From a virus, in the IMG/VR virus record IMGVR_UViG_3300046028_001977, positions 1 to 29,999 of that record: a stretch of DNA of 29,999 bases; one strand, written 5' to 3'. Positions 1 to 9,234 of this stretch are shown in pieces (position 1 is the first letter of the stretch; each line of letters starts with the position of its first letter). The notes beneath the pieces are model-generated. The model worked only from the letters and a program-made list of their open reading frames with translations. It had not been told where the DNA came from and did no database searches. The position numbers and the translations under genes are program-made.

Positions 1-2
1 AA

Positions 3-992
3 ATTAATGGTGTAACATCAGAATTAAAATTGGTTTCAGTTGAACCTATAGGCATTGAATTTAGTGAAGCTACTATAGTTGCTAATGTACCTAAAGAATG
101 GATATTAGAAAAACTTGGTATTGATTTAACTAAATATGGTTTACCTGCTGCAGGTGAAGCACCTATAGCACAAGAAGGGTTATCTGTTAATGAGCACATT
201 AAAGGGCTTAAAGGCAGGGAATGGCAGAACATGCAAAGAATCATTAGGGAATTTAACAAGGGTAAGATTAATAGAGAACAGGCATCTGCAATGCTTAAAA
301 CAGGATATGCTTTAAGTGATGAAGAAGTTGCTACATGGTTAGGGTCAGAAGAACTTGAGGCTGAATTTGCAGAAGATGATTTTAAAGTATTCTTTGAATT
401 TGGTGATGTAAAAGATGTATATAATGTATGGCAGAAGAAAACAAGATTTTCAGATGATGCTGATTATCAAATGTTTGCAGATGTAAACCAATTAGAATCA
501 AATGTATTAGACCAAATTTCTAAGCAAAAGGATATTACACCTGATGTATTAGCACAAATTTTAAAAGTTGATGTTAAAGAAATTGTAGCAGTTTTAAAAA
601 GTTTAGAAGAAAGAAACATTATAAAAGCTATTAGTAAAAGTATAGGCAGGGGTATTGATTCAAATGTTGTAACTGAAAGACAATTAGTAAAGCCATTAAG
701 CAAGACTATTGGTGAAGTTACACCTACAACTACTGAAATGCTTGTTAGGTATTCGTATGAATGGAAAACAGGATTTAGTGATGCTAATTTAGGTACAAGC
801 AGACCATTCTGCAAAAACCTTATTCAAGCAGATAAATTCTATAGCAGAAGTGAAATTGAACAAATGTCAGCAAGATTAGGATATTCTGTATGGGATAGGG
901 GTGGTGGTTGGTGGACAAAGAAAGGCACTAATACACATTCAGTATCATGCAGACATGAGTGGAAAACAAATATAGTAACAAGAAAAAAATAA
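3..992 (+). CDS. Portal / minor head-like protein, C-terminal part (5' end outside window)
   Basis: The reading frame is open to the left edge of the window, so this is the last ~329 residues of a longer protein; a TTG at 30 is only an internal codon. The stretch SVEPIGIEFSE resembles the C-terminal part of portal proteins of Bacteroidota phages (recalled, not searched). A middle section around DITPDVLAQIL...LEERNI looks like a winged helix. The last ~70 residues hold SRPFCKNL and, 40 residues on, SCRHEW, a Cys/His arrangement like the C-terminal tail of MuF/gp7-type minor head proteins, possibly metal binding. The head-tail connector gene starts 5 bases downstream, which fits a head/neck role. 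It could instead be a separate minor capsid protein. Function class fairly sure, exact role not. Confidence 0.55.
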   Translation: MNGVTSELKLVSVEPIGIEFSEATIVANVPKEWILEKLGIDLTKYGLPAAGEAPIAQEGLSVNEHIKGLKGREWQNMQRIIREFNKGKINREQASAMLKTGYALSDEEVATWLGSEELEAEFAEDDFKVFFEFGDVKDVYNVWQKKTRFSDDADYQMFADVNQLESNVLDQISKQKDITPDVLAQILKVDVKEIVAVLKSLEERNIIKAISKSIGRGIDSNVVTERQLVKPLSKTIGEVTPTTTEMLVRYSYEWKTGFSDANLGTSRPFCKNLIQADKFYSRSEIEQMSARLGYSVWDRGGGWWTKKGTNTHSVSCRHEWKTNIVTRKK

Positions 993-996
993 TTAA

Positions 997-1572
997 ATGA
1001 GTAAAAACATTTTATTCATATCTGTACAAAGTATAAAGGATAGGACAGGTTTACATGCTAATGTTGATGAAAAATTAGTATTGCCTGAAATTAAGACTGC
1101 ACAGGATATGTACATATTACCTGCATTAGGTAGTGCTTTCTATAATAGATTACAAACAGGTGTTGATTCAAATAACTTAACTGCCAATGAATTAATATTA
1201 ATAAATGATTATTTAGTTGATTGTTTAGTGTATTATGTAATGGCAGAATTGCCAATGGGATTATCTTACCAATTCTATAACAAAGGATTATTAAGAAAGT
1301 CAGGTGACAATCAAGAAAACCCATCAATGCAGGATATGATTGATGTGGCTAATAGATATAGAGCAAGGGCAGAATTCTATAAAGAAAGAATGATTAAATA
1401 CCTTAAAGAATATGAACAATTGTATTTTGAATACTTAAATTTTGGTAGTGGTATTGATGCAATCAGACCTGAAAATAATGGATATTCTGCATCTATATGG
1501 TTAGGTGACAATGATTGTTGTGATGGCAAAACATTATCAGAAAAGTATCAAGGTAATAATGGATGCAGATAA
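997..1572 (+). CDS. Head-tail connector (DUF6712-like)
   Basis: This 191-residue protein is mostly helical. It has the N-terminal pattern in which incoming residues around K34-L53 (TAQDMYILPALGSAFYNRL) lead into a long helical body, as in small head-tail adaptor proteins of the gp6/gp15 type and the DUF6712 proteins of Bacteroidota phages. The adaptor ring sits under the portal and receives the tail. The gene lies 4 bases after the portal/minor-head-like gene and is followed by a tail-completion-like gene, the usual neck order. The C-terminal ~40 residues are rich in Gly, Asn and Cys and look flexible. The family call is from memory of the pattern. Confidence 0.6.
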   Translation: MSKNILFISVQSIKDRTGLHANVDEKLVLPEIKTAQDMYILPALGSAFYNRLQTGVDSNNLTANELILINDYLVDCLVYYVMAELPMGLSYQFYNKGLLRKSGDNQENPSMQDMIDVANRYRARAEFYKERMIKYLKEYEQLYFEYLNFGSGIDAIRPENNGYSASIWLGDNDCCDGKTLSEKYQGNNGCR

Positions 1573-1573
1573 T

Positions 1574-1687
1574 ATGAGTAAGAAAGCTAATATTAAGAAT
1601 CAGAATAAACTTAAAGTTTATTTATCTAAAATAAAACCCAATGACATTAAACCAAATAGTAAAGGAAATAACAACAATAGGCAATGA
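1574..1687 (+). CDS. Small basic protein of 37 residues
   Basis: An ATG one base after the connector stop opens a 37-residue frame, very rich in Lys and Asn (MSKKANIKNQNK...), which overlaps the next gene by 47 bases. Position and A-rich start context match real genes here. A longer version starting at 1505 would lie inside the connector gene and is unlikely. No recognisable domain. It may be a small virion or assembly protein, or a chance frame; composition alone cannot decide. Confidence 0.45.
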   Translation: MSKKANIKNQNKLKVYLSKIKPNDIKPNSKGNNNNRQ

Positions 1688-2078
1688 CCATGAACAGGTT
1701 AAGTATGTCTATTTTGGTGATGTATGGGAACGATTAAGCAATGGTGAGGTTACTTATCCTGCATTGTTTTTCACATTAAATTCTGCAGCTTTTTTAGCAA
1801 AGCAAATTCAGTACAATTTTTCTATATACTTAATGGATAGGATGCTAAGTGAAGAAACAAATGAAACTGAAGTATTAAGTGATATGACATTGATAGGTGA
1901 AGATATGATGGCACAATTAAGAAAACCTACCCAACAATGGATAGTTTCTGATAATGCTTTAATTACTTATTATACAGAATCAGACCCTGATTACTTAGCA
2001 GGTATTAAGATTGATATAACATTAACATTACCATCTATTAATAATAGATGTCAAGTACCAAGTACATATGGAATCTAA
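1641..2078 (+). CDS. Tail-completion / neck-like protein
   Basis: 145 residues of mixed alpha/beta character. The N-terminal helix is followed by V22-Y-F-G-D-V-W and then TYPALFFTL (residues 38-46), a pattern I associate with the tail-completion or tail-terminator-like proteins that follow connectors in Bacteroidota phages. A Cys-x-x-Pro (CQVP) close to the C-terminus also fits that group. Its product would join the finished tail to the neck. It overlaps the tail fibre start by 11 bases, so head-neck and fibre genes are translated as one block. No family search was possible. Confidence 0.5.
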   Translation: MTLNQIVKEITTIGNDHEQVKYVYFGDVWERLSNGEVTYPALFFTLNSAAFLAKQIQYNFSIYLMDRMLSEETNETEVLSDMTLIGEDMMAQLRKPTQQWIVSDNALITYYTESDPDYLAGIKIDITLTLPSINNRCQVPSTYGI

Positions 2079-5000
2079 AAAAATAAATCAGTTAGCAACT
2101 GCAGTCAGCCCTTCAACAAGTGACTTAGCTATTATTGGTGACCCTGTAACAGGGGTAAGTAAGAAGATTACATGGCTGCAAGTTTCTACTTTAATTGGTA
2201 CTGCTGCTAACTTGCAACAGGTTACAGATAATGGTGCAACTACAACTAACCCTGTAACTATTGGTGGTTTAACAATTACAGGATTAAGTACAGGGGTTTT
2301 AAAAAGTGATAGTGGGGTTATTAGTTCTGTACCTTTTGGTGCAGCTAATGGTGTAGCAACATTGGCAGGTGATGGCAAAGTACCATCAAACCAATTGCCA
2401 TCTTATGTTGATGATGTGGTTGAAGTAGCAAACTATGCTGCTTTGCCTGTAACAGGTGAAACAGGTAAGATATATATTACCTTAGATAATAATAAAGTAT
2501 ATAGATGGGGTGGGTCAGTATATGTAGAAATTGCTGCTAATAATGCAATATGGGGTTCTATAACAGGTACATTAGCTAATCAAACAGATTTGCAAAATGT
2601 ATTAAATTTAAAGGCTACTGATTCTTTAGTAGTGCATTTAGCAGGTACAGAAACAATTACAGGTACTAAGACATTTAGCAACCCAAGTAAAAATGATGGG
2701 GGGATATTATTACAAAATGGTTCATCATATTCACTAAGTGGGTATATGAATTTGGGGGGTATGACTGATGGTTTAAGATTTACAAGTGGTGGTGGCATTA
2801 GTAACTATTTTGCATTACCAAGTTCGGTTGGTTATACTTATACATTCCCTGCCATTTCAGGTACAATTGTAGCAATAAGTGGTGGTAATTCTACACAATA
2901 TATTGATGGCACAGGTTCATTACAAACATTTCCAACATTACTTTCAAGTGATAACTTAGTTAAGTTAGTAAGGAATCAAAGTGGTGCAACAATGACTGCA
3001 GGTACTATTGTTTATATTAGTGGTGCTACAGGTAATAAGCCATTAATAACAAAAGCTATAGCTACAGGTGATGCAACAAGTGCACAGACTTTTGGATTAG
3101 TTCAAAGCAGTATTGCAAACAATGCAGATGGGTATGTAGTTATTATTGGTAATATAGGTGATTTAGATACAAGTGCATTAACAGAAGGTCAGCAATTATA
3201 TTTAAGTGGTACAACTGCAGGTGCTTATACAACTACAAAGCCATATGCACCTATTCATTTAGTGTATGTAGGTATTGTTTTGCGTAGCCATCCTAATCAG
3301 GGTATCATAGGTGTTAAGATTCAGAATGGTTATGAAATGGATGAACTGCATAATGTTGATGCACAAAGCCCATCTAATAATGATATTTTATCTTATAATA
3401 CAACTACAAGTTTATGGGAACATAAGCAGATAGCAACTACATTAGGATTCACACCAATATCATTAGCATCTTTAAGTGCAGTAAGCCCATTAATTTATAA
3501 TAATGGCACAGGTGCATTTAGCATTCAAGTTGCTACTGCATCACAAAATGGGTACTTATCTTCAACAGATTGGTCAACATTTAATAATAAACAAGCTGCA
3601 TTAGGTGGTACAGGATTTGTAAAAATATCAGGTAGCACAATCAGCTATGACAATAGCACATACTATTTGGCTTCAAACCCAAGTGCATTTATTACATTGG
3701 CATCTTTAAGTGCAGGTACAGGTATTTCATATAGCAATACTACAGGTGTAATTAGTTCAACAATTACACAATATACAGATGCATTAGCAAGGGCTGCAAT
3801 AAGTTCTTCAGCAACAGGTTTAACATATACATCTGCAACAGGTGTATTCAGTTTAACTGCAGGTTATGCAATACCAACTACTGCAAAGCAGACAGAATGG
3901 GATACTGCTTATACAAATAGAATTTCAAGTTTAACCACTACAGGTACAAGTGGTGTAGCTACATTAGTTGCAAATACTTTAAACATACCTAATTATGGTT
4001 CAGTATTAAGTGGATATGTGCCATATACAGGTGCAACTGCTAATGTTGATTTAGGTGCATATAAACTTACAACAAGTTCACCATTAATAGATAATATTGG
4101 TAGTGGGGGAAGTTTAAATTTTAAAATGTATAATTCATCTGATGACTATGCATTAAATAACAATAATTCTTTTTCATTCTACCCATTAGCAGGATACTAT
4201 GCTATTTTTTCTTTTAATAATGCAGGGGTTAAAAAAAGATTTTTATTTCATACAGGTAATTTAGCAGCAGATACACCAAGATATTATGGTATGCCTAATG
4301 CTGATGGTACTTTAGCATTAACTTCAGATATTGTAACTTATACATTACCTACTGCAAGTACAACTATTTTAGGTGGGGTTAAAGTTGATGGTACTACAAT
4401 TACAATAAATGGTAGTGGTGTTATATCAGGTGCTAATACATATTCTTTACCAATAGCAACTTCATCTGTATTAGGTGGGGTTAAAATTGGTTCAGGTGTT
4501 AGTGTTGATGTAAATGGTGTTATTAGTGTATCAACAAATTATCAAGCACCTTTAAATGGTACAGGATTTGTAAAGGCTACAGGTACTACAATCAGTTATG
4601 ATAATAGTACATACCTAACTACATCTTCTGCATCTTCAACATATGTACCTTATACAGGTGCAACAGGAAATGTTAACTTAGGGGTATATAGTATAACAAC
4701 AGGAAGTACTGCTACATTTAATTCAAGTAATAGTATTGCTGCAGTTTTTACAAATTCAGGTAATGCAAGTAATTTTAATAGTATAGAATTAAAAGGGGGA
4801 AGTGCAGGTACTGCAAGAAATTGGCAAATAAGTAAAGATAATAGTACTTCAAATGCTTTTGAATTAGCAGCATCAACAACTAATGGTGGTAGCACTTATG
4901 GTAGCCCTGTTTTTAAAATATTAAATACAGGTGTAGCTACATTTAGTGGCAGTATATCTGCATCAAATTTAAGTGGAACTAATACAGGTGACCAAGATTT

Positions 5001-7215
5001 AAGTGGGTATGTAACAATAGGTACTACACAAACAATTACAGGTGCTAAAACATTTAGTTCACAATTAGTAGTTAATGGAAATATTGTTTATATAAATGGT
5101 GCACAACCTGAAACCCGTTATACTGAAAATGATGTAGGTGCTTTACCACTTGGATTGTGGCGAAGTGTATTAGGTGGTGATGCATTTTATATACAAAAAA
5201 ATACTGCAGTTGCAGGTGATTTTTCAACTGCTATAGATTGTTTAAAATTTGCAAGTTCAGGTGCTGCAATATTTAGTTCAACAGGTGCTTTTAATAATGC
5301 TACATTAAATGGTGCTTATCTTGTTGTTAAGGGTGCAAATGGAGTACCTGCATCAAGTGGTACTACAACAACTGCAGTTTTTAGAGTATCAAGTGGTACA
5401 GGTTTATATAATGTTCTTGATTTTGGAACTAATGAATCATTAGATTATTCTTGGATTCAATCAACAAGAGCAAATAGTTTAGGAACTTATGACTACTTAG
5501 CTATTCAACCTAATGGTGGAAACTTGCTTGTTGGAACTTTAAGTAATTCTTCTTACAAACTTGATGTTAATGGTAATGGTAGATTTACTTCAGGTCTTAC
5601 TGCAGCAAGTTTTAGTACAGGTGGTAATATTGAAGTAACAACAACAAGTGCAGGATATTATATTTATAATTCTAAACCTGCTTTAAGATATTCTTATTTT
5701 GGTTATAGTAGTAGTTATCATGGTATATTAGTTGGTGCAACAACAGGTAATCAATCTTTATTTTTTAATGTTGATATAACAGGTAATCCAAGTGGTGCAT
5801 TTAGTGGGGGTGGTAGTGAATATGTATGGAGAAATACAGGTTCATTTATTACACCTAATGCTTCAAATAATGGTTATAATACTTTATTTAGTTGGAATAG
5901 TAGTGGACAGGTTACTATTAATAATTTAAGTGTATCAGGATTTACAATAGGTAGCAATTTACAATTAGGTGATTATACAGGTAGCACATCTTTAACATTT
6001 GCTTCATCTAATAATGGTATTGCTAAAATTAATTTTTATGATGGAAATAATACTGAAGGTTTATATTTAAGAACAGATGGCGAAGCATATGGTGGTACTA
6101 TGACATTTGGTGCAAGATGGGATGATGATGAAGCAAAAATTGTATTTAAAATGTACCAAGTATCAGCAGGTGGTTCTTACCATGCAAGAGTAGGTATAGG
6201 TACTACTGCACCACTTAAAATATTACATATTGCTGAAGGTGGAAATAATAATGGTATTTTATGGACAGATGATGCAGCAGGTAATTATAGAAATGAAATA
6301 AATAATACATATAGTGGTGCTGCTGCTGCTTCTAACACAATGGTATTTAAAGTTAGTAATGCAACAACAACAGGTCAGGTAACTGCCTTGACTTTGAATG
6401 GTGCAGGTGCAGGTACTTTTGGTGGGGGTCTTACTATTGGAAGTACTATGAATATTAATGGGAATGGTGCAATAAATATAAATTCTCAAAATGGGTTTCA
6501 AGTAGGTGCAGATGCTTTTAGTGGTGGTTTTTATGTATATGATAATACTGCAAGTGTTTATAGATTTAAAATAACAAATGCAGGACTTGCTAATTTTAGT
6601 GGTAATGTTTATGCAGTAGGTTCATTTGTTGCTTCATCAAGTACTACTGCTGAAATAAGACTTCAAGGTGGTTCATATGGTAGTTCATATAATACTTCAC
6701 TAAGGTCTATAGCAGGTGCAATAGGAATATTACAATTTGGTAATAATGGTGAAAACTATATTTTAGCAGGTAATACTCTTGCAGGTGGTTATTTATCAAT
6801 TAGGGTAAATTGTGCATCAGAATCTATTACTGCAGGTACAGAAGCAGTTAGATTTTTAGCAAGTGGTGGTACAAATTTTTATGGTACAATAACAAGCACA
6901 AGTGATATTATTGCATATTATTCATCTGATAAAAGATTAAAAGATAATATAAAAAATATTGAAAATAGTATTGATAAGATTAAAAAATTAAATGGTATAT
7001 CTTTTAATTGGAATGATAAGCAAGATATATATGAAATAGGTAAAAAAGATTATGGTGTAATTGCACAAGATGTAGAAAATATATTGCCTGAACTTGTTGA
7101 AACAAGAAGCAATGGATATAAAGCAGTTAAGTATGAAAAATTAATTTCTTTATTAATTGAAGGTATTAAAGAGCAACAAGTACAAATTGATGAACTTAAA
7201 AAACAAATAATATAA
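2068..7215 (+). CDS. Tail fibre with S74 intramolecular chaperone
   Basis: A 1715-residue, Gly/Ser/Thr/Asn-rich beta protein typical of trimeric fibres. The N-terminus (SKKINQLATA..) is a common virion-attachment start in Bacteroidota phage fibres. Modules recur: GTGFVK-type segments near residues 515 and 832, YVPYTGAT near 650 and 859, and LGGVK-type segments near 770 and 805. The last ~98 residues form a peptidase S74 chaperone: SSDKRLKDNI with candidate catalytic Ser1620 and nearby lysine, then GVIAQDVE and a final coiled coil (LLIEGIKEQQVQIDELK). This domain drives trimer folding and then cleaves itself off. Other domains are not assignable by eye. The fibre would bind the host surface. 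Confidence 0.88.
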   Translation: MESKKINQLATAVSPSTSDLAIIGDPVTGVSKKITWLQVSTLIGTAANLQQVTDNGATTTNPVTIGGLTITGLSTGVLKSDSGVISSVPFGAANGVATLAGDGKVPSNQLPSYVDDVVEVANYAALPVTGETGKIYITLDNNKVYRWGGSVYVEIAANNAIWGSITGTLANQTDLQNVLNLKATDSLVVHLAGTETITGTKTFSNPSKNDGGILLQNGSSYSLSGYMNLGGMTDGLRFTSGGGISNYFALPSSVGYTYTFPAISGTIVAISGGNSTQYIDGTGSLQTFPTLLSSDNLVKLVRNQSGATMTAGTIVYISGATGNKPLITKAIATGDATSAQTFGLVQSSIANNADGYVVIIGNIGDLDTSALTEGQQLYLSGTTAGAYTTTKPYAPIHLVYVGIVLRSHPNQGIIGVKIQNGYEMDELHNVDAQSPSNNDILSYNTTTSLWEHKQIATTLGFTPISLASLSAVSPLIYNNGTGAFSIQVATASQNGYLSSTDWSTFNNKQAALGGTGFVKISGSTISYDNSTYYLASNPSAFITLASLSAGTGISYSNTTGVISSTITQYTDALARAAISSSATGLTYTSATGVFSLTAGYAIPTTAKQTEWDTAYTNRISSLTTTGTSGVATLVANTLNIPNYGSVLSGYVPYTGATANVDLGAYKLTTSSPLIDNIGSGGSLNFKMYNSSDDYALNNNNSFSFYPLAGYYAIFSFNNAGVKKRFLFHTGNLAADTPRYYGMPNADGTLALTSDIVTYTLPTASTTILGGVKVDGTTITINGSGVISGANTYSLPIATSSVLGGVKIGSGVSVDVNGVISVSTNYQAPLNGTGFVKATGTTISYDNSTYLTTSSASSTYVPYTGATGNVNLGVYSITTGSTATFNSSNSIAAVFTNSGNASNFNSIELKGGSAGTARNWQISKDNSTSNAFELAASTTNGGSTYGSPVFKILNTGVATFSGSISASNLSGTNTGDQDLSGYVTIGTTQTITGAKTFSSQLVVNGNIVYINGAQPETRYTENDVGALPLGLWRSVLGGDAFYIQKNTAVAGDFSTAIDCLKFASSGAAIFSSTGAFNNATLNGAYLVVKGANGVPASSGTTTTAVFRVSSGTGLYNVLDFGTNESLDYSWIQSTRANSLGTYDYLAIQPNGGNLLVGTLSNSSYKLDVNGNGRFTSGLTAASFSTGGNIEVTTTSAGYYIYNSKPALRYSYFGYSSSYHGILVGATTGNQSLFFNVDITGNPSGAFSGGGSEYVWRNTGSFITPNASNNGYNTLFSWNSSGQVTINNLSVSGFTIGSNLQLGDYTGSTSLTFASSNNGIAKINFYDGNNTEGLYLRTDGEAYGGTMTFGARWDDDEAKIVFKMYQVSAGGSYHARVGIGTTAPLKILHIAEGGNNNGILWTDDAAGNYRNEINNTYSGAAAASNTMVFKVSNATTTGQVTALTLNGAGAGTFGGGLTIGSTMNINGNGAININSQNGFQVGADAFSGGFYVYDNTASVYRFKITNAGLANFSGNVYAVGSFVASSSTTAEIRLQGGSYGSSYNTSLRSIAGAIGILQFGNNGENYILAGNTLAGGYLSIRVNCASESITAGTEAVRFLASGGTNFYGTITSTSDIIAYYSSDKRLKDNIKNIENSIDKIKKLNGISFNWNDKQDIYEIGKKDYGVIAQDVENILPELVETRSNGYKAVKYEKLISLLIEGIKEQQVQIDELKKQII

Positions 7216-8141
7216 TGGGTGTACCTGTAAGTGGACAAGTAAGTTTAGGTGATATTGGTAACATATATGTTAAAATGAAACCAACAAATGTATCTTTAAG
7301 AGAATGTACATTAGTAACTGCAGTAGGTGGTTACTATGACCCACAATGGTTTGGTACACCTTATGAAATTAGTAGTTTTCGTGGTTGGGTAGGTTATGGA
7401 TATAATTATAATTTTAGTGCAGGTATTATACATGATTTTGGTTTAAATAATCTATACCCTACAAGTACAAGTGTTATAGCAGATTGTGCTTTTACTTCAA
7501 GAACAGGCACTTTTGTAACAGGTACAGGTAATGGTACTGCAACTAATATAACAGGATATAGTTCAACATTCCCTGCAAATATTGCAATTAATGCTTCATC
7601 ACAATATTCTATTAAACTTGATAACTATGCTAAATTTACAGGCAATTCACCATATACTGCAGTAATATGGTTCAAAGTAAATTCATTCCCATCAAACTAT
7701 CCGGGTCTTATTGCTGCTGAAGGTAGGTCAGGTAGCACACCAATAGGTTGGGGTTTATATATAAGTAATGCAGGTAGCCCTTATACTTATAATATAACAC
7801 ATAGCAGATGGAATGGTACAAGTGGTAGTGGTGCATTTAATACAATTAGTTGGAGTAATGGGTTACCTGCATTTTCAACTAATAAATGGTATATGGCAGC
7901 AGCAAGATATACAGGGTCATTAAATTGGGTTGAACTTTTTATTGATGGTACAAGATATTATCAATCAATATCTGATACAAATTCAACAACTTCAGATGCA
8001 AGTTGGGGTGCTTTTGCAGGATTAAGATATAATAATTGGCTTGATGGTGTTTTAGGTTATACTGCTATTTATAATGGAGATATTGGTACTACAGGTGTAA
8101 ATGCAATATATGAATCAACAAGAATAAGATATGATGTATAA
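7215..8141 (+). CDS. Virion/tail protein with C-terminal LamG-like domain
   Basis: 308 residues starting at an ATG that overlaps the fibre stop codon. Residues 1-20 (GVPVSGQVSLGDIGNIYV) match a short N-terminal segment common in Bacteroidota phage tail proteins. From about residue 135 the sequence reads as a concanavalin/LamG jelly roll: FTAVIWFKVN-like strand, NKWYMAAARYTG, VELFIDGTRYYQ and a final DGVLGYTAIYNG strand. Such folds bind sugars. Placed directly after the fibre, it is probably a receptor-binding or fibre-accessory protein. The domain call is good, the ligand unknown. Confidence 0.65.
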   Translation: MGVPVSGQVSLGDIGNIYVKMKPTNVSLRECTLVTAVGGYYDPQWFGTPYEISSFRGWVGYGYNYNFSAGIIHDFGLNNLYPTSTSVIADCAFTSRTGTFVTGTGNGTATNITGYSSTFPANIAINASSQYSIKLDNYAKFTGNSPYTAVIWFKVNSFPSNYPGLIAAEGRSGSTPIGWGLYISNAGSPYTYNITHSRWNGTSGSGAFNTISWSNGLPAFSTNKWYMAAARYTGSLNWVELFIDGTRYYQSISDTNSTTSDASWGAFAGLRYNNWLDGVLGYTAIYNGDIGTTGVNAIYESTRIRYDV

Positions 8142-8289
8142 TATAATAAATTTAAAACAAACAAAAAGTATTATAACATTAATAGCCTTATTATTAATGG
8201 CTTATATAATATTAAATAGCAATATAACATATGTAATGCCTATAAGATTTAATAGTGCAGATTCAGTAATGCAAGATTTTTACCCTTAA
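8131..8289 (+). CDS. Small single-pass membrane protein
   Basis: ATGATG at 8131 opens a 52-residue frame (51 from the second ATG) overlapping the previous gene by 11 bases. It has a lysine-containing N-terminus, one hydrophobic segment (SIITLIALLLMAYIIL), then a polar tail ending in DSVMQDFYP. It fills an otherwise gene-free gap, and gene overlaps of this type are normal in this phage. No function can be given; a fibre-module accessory or a host membrane effector are both possible. Confidence 0.6.
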   Translation: MMYNIINLKQTKSIITLIALLLMAYIILNSNITYVMPIRFNSADSVMQDFYP

Positions 8290-8300
8290 AATATATAAAA

Positions 8301-8591
8301 ATGAAAAAAATAGAACCCATTTTAATTTGGGATAATGGACAAGAAAAGAAAGCAGAAGTATTAAATGCTTATGCATCAATTGTTAACTTAAATGCAAATG
8401 CTACATTTAATTATTCATTGCATGATTTAAAAGATGATGGCAATATAGGTCAACAAGTAACTTCAGGCACAATTTACATGGATAATGATGAATATGCTTT
8501 ATGGAATACAGATGATGTAGCATGGGATTTTGTAGCTTCTAAATTAAATTTAGTAATTATTGGTGATTATATTAAGCCTGTTATTGAATAA
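8301..8591 (+). CDS. Conserved-looking phage protein, unknown function
   Basis: A 96-residue soluble protein with mixed beta/alpha character (IEPILIWDNG, then NATFNYSLHDL, TSGTIYMDNDEYALW). It contains no signal peptide, membrane segment or recognised motif. Its place, after the fibre module and just before a probable promoter and the lysis genes, suggests a structural or tail-accessory protein. The start at 8301 is A-rich and well separated from the upstream stop at 8287-8289. Confidence 0.65.
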   Translation: MKKIEPILIWDNGQEKKAEVLNAYASIVNLNANATFNYSLHDLKDDGNIGQQVTSGTIYMDNDEYALWNTDDVAWDFVASKLNLVIIGDYIKPVIE

Positions 8592-8618
8592 TAATAATAT
8601 AAAAATGTAAAAAATTGT

Positions 8619-8626
8619 TATATTTG
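8619..8626 (+). promoter_or_regulatory. Possible promoter -7 element before the lysis region
   Basis: TATATTTG matches the Bacteroidota -7 consensus TAnnTTTG and lies 23 bases before the next start codon. The longer TATATTTGTGTA (8619-8630) is identical to the -7 region at 22676-22687. No good TTTG is seen at the usual upstream distance, so this is weaker than the promoters at 12.6 and 22.7 kb. Confidence 0.4.
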
Positions 8627-8648
8627 TGTATAAAATATATATAATATT

Positions 8649-9062
8649 ATGAAACTAACACTTCAGCAGGTCGTTGACCTTAATTATGAATTAAATGGCT
8701 TAGCAGTTAAAACAAGCGAAGGCAAACAAATTCAGATTACTAAAGGCATTTTAGCCCAAAAGACATCCATGAAATTGAAACTTTATTTGCAAAGACTTAA
8801 CAAAGTTGTAGCTGATGAAATTAAATTATATGATGATGCTAAGAAAGAAATATTTGAAAAGTATGCAATAGGTGAAGGTGAAGATAAAGATATTCCTGAA
8901 GATAAGATTGAAGATGCAGAAAAAGAGCATAAAGACTTAATTACTGCTGAAAAAGAAATTGATGTTGCAAACCTATGGTCAGGTAATATTACCATTGAAA
9001 CCCTTGCTGACATTGAAACAGAAGAAAATTACCCTGTATTATTAAAACTTATAGATAAATAA
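8649..9062 (+). CDS. Helical charged protein, unknown
   Basis: 137 residues. The first half (LTLQQVVDLNYELNG ... LAQKTSMKLKLYLQRL) and the second half (long Lys/Glu-rich helices, DKIEDAEKEHKDLITAEKEID) look like a coiled-coil or helical bundle. It is the first gene after a possible promoter and precedes two small membrane proteins of the lysis region. The pattern distantly recalls DUF1617-type phage proteins, but I am not sure. No catalytic motif is visible. Confidence 0.65.
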   Translation: MKLTLQQVVDLNYELNGLAVKTSEGKQIQITKGILAQKTSMKLKLYLQRLNKVVADEIKLYDDAKKEIFEKYAIGEGEDKDIPEDKIEDAEKEHKDLITAEKEIDVANLWSGNITIETLADIETEENYPVLLKLIDK

Positions 9063-9063
9063 A

Positions 9064-9234
9064 ATGGCACAAAGCAATCAAGCAGACACATTAACAATAG
9101 TAAGTGGATTAGGTGCAGTTGTAAGCATCACAAGCATTCAACCTATTGTTACATTATTAGCAAGTTTGGTTGCTATTGCATCAGGTTTATTTGCTATAAG
9201 ATATTACTACAAAGCAGCAAAAAAATTTAAGTAA
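9064..9234 (+). CDS. Small membrane protein, holin candidate
   Basis: A 56-residue frame from an ATG one base after the previous stop, ending in TAATG so that its stop overlaps the next start. It has a short hydrophobic stretch (TIVSGLGAVVSIT), a turn with Pro, a longer one (IVTLLASLVAIASGLFAI) and a basic tail (YYYKAAKKFK). Two hydrophobic helices with a positively charged end in a lysis region is the usual look of small holins. The gene at 9770 is an equally good holin candidate; one may be the antiholin. Confidence 0.55.
   Translation: MAQSNQADTLTIVSGLGAVVSITSIQPIVTLLASLVAIASGLFAIRYYYKAAKKFK

Noticed and set aside
467-814. Minus-strand frames longer than 60 residues (for example here and at 2088-2378, 15700-16152, 21819-22115)
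   Set aside because: All are opposite strong + strand genes, with Ser/Ile/Leu/Cys-heavy composition expected from the reverse of A+T-rich coding DNA. No promoter or start context supports them.
1505-1573. Upstream start for the 1574 small gene
   Set aside because: The extra residues lie wholly in the connector gene and show no coding signal of their own.
2068-8141. Diversity-generating retroelement target in the fibre or LamG gene
   Set aside because: No reverse transcriptase, template repeat or adenine-biased variable repeat is visible in the window.
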